Shown in pieces: positions 9,649 to 19,538 of a stretch of 64,000 nt of DNA (its first letter is position 1; every line of letters begins with the position of its first letter). A model generated the notes under the pieces. That model made no database searches and had not been told where the DNA came from. It worked only from the letters and a program-made list of their open reading frames with translations. The position numbers and the translations under genes are program-made. The stretch spans positions 1 to 64,000 of the forward strand of contig SKJG01000076.1 of the NCBI GenBank assembly GCA_007116035.1, read 5' to 3'. The DNA is from Thioalkalivibrio sp. (GTDB lineage Bacteria; Pseudomonadota; Gammaproteobacteria; Ectothiorhodospirales; Ectothiorhodospiraceae).

Positions 9649-10098
9649 TCACTCCGTGGTCACCGAGTCGGCATCGCTGGTCAACGCTGTGTCCAGCGTA
9701 TGCCAGCACAGCGTCGCGCACTTGACCCGCATCGGATATTCGTGAACGCCGGCGAGTGCGCCAAGGTTGCCGAGTTCGGCGGGATCGGTGTGCGGGTCAT
9801 CGCTGGTCAGAAGATCGTGCACATCGGCGAACAGGCGTTGCGCCTCGTCCACGGCCCTTCCTTTCACAGCCTCAGTGAGCATTGACGCGGATGCCATTGA
9901 AATCGCGCAGCCCACACCGATAAAACTGACGTCTTCGACCCGCCCCTCCACGACCTTCACGAACAGCCGCAACTGGTCCCCGCAAAGCGGGTTGTGGCCG
10001 TCCACCGCCCGGGTGGCATCGGGCATGTCGCGGAAGTTCCGGGGATGCCGCTTGTGATCCAGAATCAGTTCCTGGTACAGGTCGTTCAGTTCACTCAT
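9649..10098 (-). CDS. sufU: SufU/NifU-like Fe-S cluster assembly protein
   Basis: MSELNDLYQELILDHKRHPRNFR..NPLCGDQLRLF..FIGVGCAISMASASMLTE..RVKCATLCWHTL; conserved Cys positions; 4-bp overlap with sufS. Confidence 0.9.
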   Translation of the reverse strand: MSELNDLYQELILDHKRHPRNFRDMPDATRAVDGHNPLCGDQLRLFVKVVEGRVEDVSFIGVGCAISMASASMLTEAVKGRAVDEAQRLFADVHDLLTSDDPHTDPAELGNLGALAGVHEYPMRVKCATLCWHTLDTALTSDADSVTTE

Positions 10099-11342
10099 GC
10101 CAGAAGCTCCCGCGCATGCCGCAGGGCCGCCGCCAGCCGGTCGATCTCCTCCGCGGTGTTGTAGAAGGCCATCGCCGCCCGGGAGGTGGCGGGTACCTGA
10201 TAGAAGGTCATCACCGGCATCGCGCAGTGGTGGCCGGCGCGAACCGCCAGACCGCTGTGGTCGAGGATCGTGCCCATGTCGTGCGGGTGCACGTCGTCCA
10301 TCACGAAGGAAACCAGCGCAACCTTGTCTCGCGCCTCGCCGATGACACGCAGACCCGGGATGTCTTTCAGTCGATCGGTAGCGTACTCGAGCAAGCGGTG
10401 CTCGTAGACCGTCGCGGCGTCCCAGTCCAGCTTCTCGAGATACTCGATCGCCCGGCCCAGACCGATGGCGCCGGCGATGTCCGGGGTGCCTGCCTCGAAT
10501 CGGTAGGGCAGTCCCGCGAAGGTGGTTTTTTCGAAGCTCACCATGCGGATCATCTCGCCGCCGCCCTGGTACGGGGGCATCGCCTGCAGCAGGAGCTCGC
10601 GCCCGTAGAGGACACCGATGCCGGTGGGTCCGAACAGCTTGTGCCCGGAGAAGGCATAGAAGTCGCAATCCAGAGCCTGGACGTCCACCCGCATGTGCGG
10701 CACGGCCTGGGCACCGTCCAGCAGCACGGGAACCCCGTGTTCATGCGCCATCGCAACAATGTGCCGTACTGGGTTGATCGTTCCAAGCGCATTGGACACG
10801 TGCGTCAGGGCGAGCAGGCGCGTGCGGGCACTGAACAGACCGGGCAACGCCTCCAGGTCCAACTCCCCTTCCGGGGTGATCGGCAACACCCGCAGGACGA
10901 CACCACTCCGTTCGCGCAGCAGCTGCCAGGGGACGATGTTCGCGTGGTGCTCCATCGCAGTGAGGATGACCTCGTCACCCTCGCGCAATCCCTGCCCGAA
11001 GCTCGACGCCACCAGGTTGATGGCCTCGGTGGTGCCGCGCACGAAGACGATCTCGCGCGTCGAAGCGGCATTGATGAACCGCCGCACCGACTCGCGCGCC
11101 GCCTCGAACTCCGTCGTCGCCCGTTCCGCAAGCGCGTGGACACCGCGGTGCACATTGGCATTGTCGCGCCGGTAGTACTGGTCCATCGCCTCGATCACCG
11201 AGCGCGGCTTCTGCGTCGTCGCGGCGTTGTCGAGGTAGGCCAGCGGATGGCCATGCACCTCCTGGTCCAGAATCGGGAAGTCCCGCCGCACCCGCGCAAC
11301 ATCCCAGTCGGCAGCAGACGTGGGTTTGATGATCGCATTCAT
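10095..11342 (-). CDS. sufS: Cysteine desulfurase, SufS family
   Basis: FPILDQEVHGHPLAYLDNAATTQKPRSVI..; PLP-Lys region FYAFSGHKLFGPTGIGVLYG; RAGHHCAMPVM active-site Cys. Confidence 0.93.
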   Translation of the reverse strand: MNAIIKPTSAADWDVARVRRDFPILDQEVHGHPLAYLDNAATTQKPRSVIEAMDQYYRRDNANVHRGVHALAERATTEFEAARESVRRFINAASTREIVFVRGTTEAINLVASSFGQGLREGDEVILTAMEHHANIVPWQLLRERSGVVLRVLPITPEGELDLEALPGLFSARTRLLALTHVSNALGTINPVRHIVAMAHEHGVPVLLDGAQAVPHMRVDVQALDCDFYAFSGHKLFGPTGIGVLYGRELLLQAMPPYQGGGEMIRMVSFEKTTFAGLPYRFEAGTPDIAGAIGLGRAIEYLEKLDWDAATVYEHRLLEYATDRLKDIPGLRVIGEARDKVALVSFVMDDVHPHDMGTILDHSGLAVRAGHHCAMPVMTFYQVPATSRAAMAFYNTAEEIDRLAAALRHARELLA

Positions 11343-11565
11343 GGCAACGCCCTCGGCAGCTTTTGCGGCTCGGCTCCCCGATCCCATTCTCCGCAAACCA
11401 ACCTCCCGTGGGGCCGGCCCGATCGCTGACCAACAAGAGGAGACGAGTTCAACCACATCGCTCACCCTTGGCCCAATCCGTCATGCGGGTCAAGTTACGG
11501 GATCAATCGCCCGGTCTTGCCAGCGACCCGTAGAGGAGCCCGCGCAGGACGTCTCTGGGGTCTCT

Positions 11566-11851
11566 GGGGTCGGACCAAGCCAAGTCGTTGTTAAGACAAA
11601 GCACAAAGGCCCCAGTTGGGGTGAACGGGTACCTTAGAAGGCCATTTTGGATGGCCAAAACACCTGCTTAAGAGAAGCGATCGAGCCGCCAACCGATTCG
11701 CGGAGCGCATGAGGAGCCGGGTTGGCCGCGCCAAGGGTTTCCGCTGTTAGGGCGTCGTTTTGAGCACCCAAACTGGCCCTTTAAGCGCTTTTTCGGGGTG
11801 TTTTTCGCCTCAATTGCTATAGGGATCAATGGATTGGCTTGGTCCGACCCC
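11566..11851. mobile_element. Putative MITE-like non-coding element with 18-bp perfect terminal inverted repeats
   Basis: Left end ggggtcggaccaagccaa (11566-11583) is the exact reverse complement of right end ttggcttggtccgacccc (11834-11851); no convincing ORF inside; less GC-rich than surroundings; internal hairpin ggccat-tttgg-atggcc (11640-11656). Confidence 0.6.
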
Positions 11852-11857
11852 GTTGGA

Positions 11858-13435
<1,578 letters not shown>

Positions 13436-13612
13436 CTCGTCACCCAGTCATCGAGGGAAAAACCACCTGATTATCACGCAATCTCCGCAGGCCGTTCTGT
13501 CGGGAAAACGCACTCTGCGCGTTAGCCTTCCCCCGTACGAGGCGAGCCCTAGCGCCGATCGGGCGGCGGGAAACCCATCGGCCAGGGGCGGGGCTCCTTC
13601 CGTGCCGGGTTC

Positions 13613-13682
13613 GTAGGAGCGACCTCTGGTCGCGATCATGACCAAGACACACAGCTGGATCGCGGCCGGAGGCCGCTCCTAC
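13613..13682. repeat. Inverted pair of REP-like sequences
   Basis: gtaggagcgacctctggtcgcgatc ... gatcgcggccggaggccgctcctac, each itself an imperfect palindrome. Confidence 0.75.
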
Positions 13683-13728
13683 ATCCGCACCCCTGAGCCA
13701 CGGGCCGGACCAGCCGCGCGATCGGTCC

Positions 13729-15234
<1,506 letters not shown>

Positions 15235-15390
15235 TCAGTATAAAATTCGCGGGCATTCCGGTAAAGAAAACCTGTAGCGAGCCTGCAAGCGCCGCGCGTG
15301 ACTCAAGGCCCTTCTGGCTACCCGAGTCCCCGAGTCCGAGGTCTTCCCTGCTAAGCTGCGGATCCACCTGAGCCCTACGGCCGGAACCAC

Positions 15391-16824
15391 ATGGCAAGCG
15401 AGCGAAGCGTCCTCAGCGTCAGCGAACTGAATCAGCAGGCCGACGACCTGCTGCGCGCGCGACTGGGCGCGGTGTGGGTCGAGGGCGAGGTCTCCAACCT
15501 CAAGCGCTACGCTTCGGGACACCGATACTTCTCACTCAAGGACGCAAACGCGAGTGTCAGCTGCACGCTGTTCCGGGGGCAGAGCCGCAACGCAGCCACC
15601 TTTGCCGACGGCGACCGGGTTCAGATTTTGGGCCGCGCCGGCGTCTACACGGCCCGCGGCCAGTTTCAGATCATCGTCGAACGACTCGAGACTGCCGGAG
15701 AAGGACGCCTGCTGGCAGCTTTCCAGCGCTTGAAGGCGCGGCTGCTGGTGGAGGGACTGTTCGAGCCCGAACGCAAGTTGCCACTCCCGCCCCTGGTACA
15801 CCGGCTTGGCGTGATCACCTCACCCCAGGGCGATGTCCGCCACGACATCGCCCGCACACTGGCACGCCGCTTCCCGCTCCTGTTGCCCTTCAAGCTCTAC
15901 CCGGTCGCTGTACAGGGCGCTGCGGCAGTGCCCCAGATCGTGCAGGCGTTGGAACAGGCCAGCGAGGAGGCCATGGTGGACGTACTGATCCTTGCACGTG
16001 GCGGGGGCTCGCTGGAGGATCTCTGGGCCTTCAACGAGGAGGCCGTCGCCCGCGCAATCGCCGCCTGCCCGATCCCGGTGGTCACGGGGATCGGGCATGA
16101 GACCGACACCACCATCGCCGATTACGTCGCCGACCTGCGCGCCTCGACGCCCACCGCGGCTGCAGAGGCCGTGAGCCCGGATGGCGCGATGCTCAGCCGC
16201 CAACTGGCCGAGTCCCGGACCCGCATGCGCCAGGCGCTCGCCAGCCAGCTGCGGGCACGCCAACAGTCGCTGGCGCAGATGCTGGCGCGGCTGCGGCGCA
16301 TGCATCCGGGTCGGCGCCTGGAACAGCATCTGCTGCGCCTGGACGAACTGCGCGGCCGACTGGACCGGGGGGTTCGCGGTCAGAGGGAACGCCAGCGGTC
16401 CCGGCTGCGGCAGCTAGCGCTGGAACTGCGGCTGCACAGCCCGGCGCTGCGTATCGGGGCGTCACAGGCGCGCCTCCAGCAACTGCGGCATCGCCTCCTG
16501 CAGGCGCGTCCGTCCCGGTCACTGCAATTGCAGCGCGGCCGGATGGAAGGCCTGCAAGAACGCCTCCGGCGCGAAGTGCGCAATCGGCTGGGCCGGGACC
16601 GGTCACGGCTGGACGCCGTCGCCGGAAGGCTGAGGGCCCTGGACCCCGATGCCGTGCTGCAGCGCGGTTACAGCATCCTGATGACCGCCGACCAGCGGGT
16701 GATACGCAGCGCCGCACCGGAACTCGCCAACGCCCGCCTGCGTGCTCGACTGGCCCGTGGCGAGCTGGACCTGCAGGTCCTTGGCGTTCGCACGCAACCG
16801 GCGACCCGCAAGAAGCGCCCGTAG
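15391..16824 (+). CDS. xseA: Exodeoxyribonuclease VII large subunit
   Basis: SVSELNQQADDLLRARLGAVWVEGEVSNLKRYASGHRYFSLKD...VITSPQGDVRHDI...RGGGSLEDLWAFNEE...GIGHETDTTIADYVADLRASTPTAAAE. Confidence 0.95.
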   Translation: MASERSVLSVSELNQQADDLLRARLGAVWVEGEVSNLKRYASGHRYFSLKDANASVSCTLFRGQSRNAATFADGDRVQILGRAGVYTARGQFQIIVERLETAGEGRLLAAFQRLKARLLVEGLFEPERKLPLPPLVHRLGVITSPQGDVRHDIARTLARRFPLLLPFKLYPVAVQGAAAVPQIVQALEQASEEAMVDVLILARGGGSLEDLWAFNEEAVARAIAACPIPVVTGIGHETDTTIADYVADLRASTPTAAAEAVSPDGAMLSRQLAESRTRMRQALASQLRARQQSLAQMLARLRRMHPGRRLEQHLLRLDELRGRLDRGVRGQRERQRSRLRQLALELRLHSPALRIGASQARLQQLRHRLLQARPSRSLQLQRGRMEGLQERLRREVRNRLGRDRSRLDAVAGRLRALDPDAVLQRGYSILMTADQRVIRSAAPELANARLRARLARGELDLQVLGVRTQPATRKKRP

Positions 16825-16894
16825 GAGGCCCGCCCCCTGGCCGATCGGGCCCTGCGGACTGCTCACTCCCATCGCGACCAGAGGTCGCTCCTAC
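16821..16894. repeat. REP-like inverted pair at the convergent xseA / HAD gene junction
   Basis: gtaggaggcccgcc... (16821) and atcgcgaccagaggtcgctcctac (16871-16894); the second unit is the inverse of the 13613 unit. Confidence 0.65.
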
Positions 16895-17670
16895 AGGCCG
16901 GCCTCCCAGGCCAACCGGTGCCAGCGTTCCAGGCTGTCCAGATCGACATGACCGGCCGCGGGCGGCTCTCCCGCATGCACCGTTGCCGGGGCGCCGGGTT
17001 CACCGAACCCGTCCAGCACCGCCACAGAACCGGAGAAGTCCTCCCCCCGGGTATAGTCGTTGGTGGTCACCACGACCGCCAGTCCGGCGCCCCTCGCCGC
17101 CTGTACACCGTTATCCGAGTCCTCCAATGCCAGGCAGGCGCGGGCTGGCAGGTCCAGTTCCGCCAGCACGTGATGATAGATATCCGGAGCCGGCTTCTTG
17201 GCCGGGACGATGTCGCCGGCCCCGATGACCTCGAACCAGCCGATCCCCTCCTCTTCCAGGGTGGCGCGCAGCAGCGCGCTGACGTTCTCCGGGGTCGTGG
17301 TCGTGGCAATGGCCAGCCGCATTCCGGATGCGCGCGCCTCCTCCAGCAAGCGTCGTACGCCGGGCCGCAGCGGGATCGCACCCGTCGCCAACAGGGAAAC
17401 ATAGTGGCGAGTCTTGGCGGCATGCAGGGCCCTGATACGTGCGTCGATATCCGGCTCCTGCAGCATCGCCGGCCAGTCCTCGGAGATGAATTTCCGGATG
17501 CGCTCCTTGCCGCCGGTCACCGACAACAGCGCCCCGTACCGCGCGACGTCCCAGTGCCAGTCGAGACCGGCCTCGGCGAAGGCCCGGTTGAAGGCCACCC
17601 GATGGCCATCCCGCTCGGTATCAGCGAGCGTGCCGTCGACATCGAAGATCAGCGCAGCGAGTCTGTCCAT
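16891..17670 (-). CDS. HAD-superfamily phosphatase, CbbY-like
   Basis: MDRLAALIFDVDGTLADTERDGHRVAFNRAFAEAGLDWHWD...; ALEDSDNGVQAARGAGL. Confidence 0.85.
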   Translation of the reverse strand: MDRLAALIFDVDGTLADTERDGHRVAFNRAFAEAGLDWHWDVARYGALLSVTGGKERIRKFISEDWPAMLQEPDIDARIRALHAAKTRHYVSLLATGAIPLRPGVRRLLEEARASGMRLAIATTTTPENVSALLRATLEEEGIGWFEVIGAGDIVPAKKPAPDIYHHVLAELDLPARACLALEDSDNGVQAARGAGLAVVVTTNDYTRGEDFSGSVAVLDGFGEPGAPATVHAGEPPAAGHVDLDSLERWHRLAWEAGL

Positions 17671-17730
17671 GCCATCCTCCCGGAATCGGCCCGGGCAGCG
17701 CGCCCGGTCAAGCGTTTCAGGCCCCCGCCG

Positions 17731-17782
17731 ACGGCAAGCCCCCGCGCGTCTCGCGATCGCGGAGGACCCGGGGGCTTGCCGT
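17731..17782. repeat. 14-bp perfect inverted repeat between divergent HAD gene and dksA
   Basis: acggcaagcccccg (17731-17744) / cgggggcttgccgt (17769-17782), with palindrome cgcgatcgcg in the loop. Confidence 0.7.
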
Positions 17783-17836
17783 GGGGAGCCGACTCTGATA
17801 CTAAAGGCGCCCATTTCATGCTAGAGATCAGCGACG

Positions 17837-18289
17837 ATGGCCGCAAACCCGAAGAACGCCAAGCCCTCCTCCAAGCATATGGTCGCCAGCGGCATCGCCG
17901 CGTATGAGCCGGAAGCGGGCGAAGAGTATATGAGCAAGGCGCAACTGGCACATTTCCGGGAACTCCTGCTGATGTGGAAACAGGAGTTGGTGGAAGAAGT
18001 GAGCCGTACCGTCGGGCACATGAAGCAGGATGCGGCGAATTTTGCCGATCCCGCCGATCGCGCGACCCAGGAAGAGGAGTTCGGGCTCGAGCTGCGGGCC
18101 CGGGACCGGGAACGCAAGCTGTGCAAGAAGATCGACGAGGCCCTGCGCAACATCGATCTCGGCAACTACGGCTACTGCGAGGCATGCGGCGTCGATATCG
18201 GCATCCGCCGCCTCGAGGCGCGCCCGACCGCGACGCTCTGCATCGACTGCAAGACGCTGGCCGAGATCAAGGAGAAACAGATGGCATGA
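17837..18289 (+). CDS. dksA: RNA polymerase-binding transcription factor DksA
   Basis: YMSKAQLAHFRELLLMWKQEL...DPADRATQEEEFGLELRARDRERKLCKKIDEAL..YGYCEACGVDIGIRRLEARPTATLCIDCKTLAE zinc finger. Confidence 0.95.
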   Translation: MAANPKNAKPSSKHMVASGIAAYEPEAGEEYMSKAQLAHFRELLLMWKQELVEEVSRTVGHMKQDAANFADPADRATQEEEFGLELRARDRERKLCKKIDEALRNIDLGNYGYCEACGVDIGIRRLEARPTATLCIDCKTLAEIKEKQMA

Positions 18290-18326
18290 GGGCCGGCCAC
18301 CCTCCCCGGCGCCAGCCGGCGACGTC

Positions 18327-19253
18327 TTGACCACGTACGTCGGCCGCTTCGCGCCAACCCCTTCGGGCCCACTCCACCGGGGCTCCCTGACCGCAGCCGT
18401 GATCTCATGGCTGGACGCGCGCAGCCAAAACGGTCGCTGGCATCTGCGCATTGACGACATCGATCGCCCGCGCGCCGTACCGGGAGCCAGCGACGCCATC
18501 CTGCGCGCCCTCGACTGCTTCGGCCTGTCCTGGGACGGTCCCGTGGTCCGTCAGAGCCAGCGCGAGCAGGCCTACGAGGAGGCCGCAACGCGGCTGCAAT
18601 CGGATGGGCACGCCTTCCCCTGTGGCTGCTCCCGCAAGGACGTAATGACCGCCGGCCAGGCCGGCTGGGAGGGCCCCGTCTACCCGGGCACCTGCCGCAA
18701 TGGCCTCCCTGCGGGACGCAAGGCGCAGGCACTGAGGTTGCGGGCCGCCCAGCGCCACTGGACCCTCGTGGACCGCTGTCTCGGCCCGCTGGGATTCGAC
18801 CTGCATTGGCTGGGCGGTGACTTCGTGATCCGGCGCGCCGACGGTTTCTTCGCCTATCAGCTCGCGACGGTGGTCGATGACATTGGTCTCGGGGTCACCG
18901 ATGTCGTGCGGGGCATCGACCTCCTCGGCTCGGCACCCCGGCAGGTGCAGCTGTATCAGTCCCTGAAACGGACCGCCCCGCGCTACCTCCACCACCCGGT
19001 GGTGATTGCCGACAACCATCTCAAGCTCGCGAAGTCCTCGGGGGCCACTCCGGTCCACTGTCGTGACGCCGGCGCTTGCCTGGCCCGGGTGCTGACCGCG
19101 ATCGGCGTCCCCGGGATCGAAGCCGGCTTTGCGGCCAGCGGAGCCAGCGCCGTCGGCGAGTTGCTGCAGCATGCGCGCTCCCATTGGCATTCCCGCCTCT
19201 TGCCTGCGGGTCCGATCCCCGAGGCGCTCCTGCGCGTCAACGGAATATCATGA
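18327..19253 (+). CDS. gluQ: Glutamyl-Q tRNA(Asp) synthetase
   Basis: TTG start gives LTTYVGRFAPTPSGPLHRGSLTAAVISWLDARSQNGRWHLRIDDIDRPR...; follows dksA as in other Gammaproteobacteria. Confidence 0.9.
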   Translation: MTTYVGRFAPTPSGPLHRGSLTAAVISWLDARSQNGRWHLRIDDIDRPRAVPGASDAILRALDCFGLSWDGPVVRQSQREQAYEEAATRLQSDGHAFPCGCSRKDVMTAGQAGWEGPVYPGTCRNGLPAGRKAQALRLRAAQRHWTLVDRCLGPLGFDLHWLGGDFVIRRADGFFAYQLATVVDDIGLGVTDVVRGIDLLGSAPRQVQLYQSLKRTAPRYLHHPVVIADNHLKLAKSSGATPVHCRDAGACLARVLTAIGVPGIEAGFAASGASAVGELLQHARSHWHSRLLPAGPIPEALLRVNGIS

Positions 19254-19367
19254 AGGCCGTGCAACCGCGGAGATCAGGCCGGCGCCAAATGGCCAGGGGC
19301 AATACATCCAGGGGCAATACGTGATGAGAGACCTCGCAAATCGCGGATCTGGCTGGGCAGACTGCCG

Positions 19368-19538
19368 GTGAACCCGTCTGTTGGCGTGTTGCTCGTCGTC
19401 GTGGGAATCCTGCTGTTCCTGTCGCCGCTCGTCCCCTGGGTGGCCACGGTGGCACCGGCATGGTGGTGGCCTTTCGCGGCCTGGGCCGCGTTCATCGCCC
19501 TGATCGCCGTCAGCATGATGCGCCGCCGTGACCCTTAG
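19368..19538 (+). CDS. Small two-TM protein, CbrX-like, translationally overlapping cbrA-like gene
   Basis: GTG start, 56 aa VNPSVGVLLVVVGILLFLSPLVPWVATVAPAWWWPFAAWAAFIALIAVSMMRRRDP, overlaps the next start (19528) by 11 bp. Not listed in the supplied ORF track. Confidence 0.7.
   Translation: MNPSVGVLLVVVGILLFLSPLVPWVATVAPAWWWPFAAWAAFIALIAVSMMRRRDP

Noticed and set aside
19293-19320. Tandem ccaggggcaatac repeat before the CbrX-like ORF
   Set aside because: Only two 13-bp copies with no dyad symmetry or positional logic; probably incidental.
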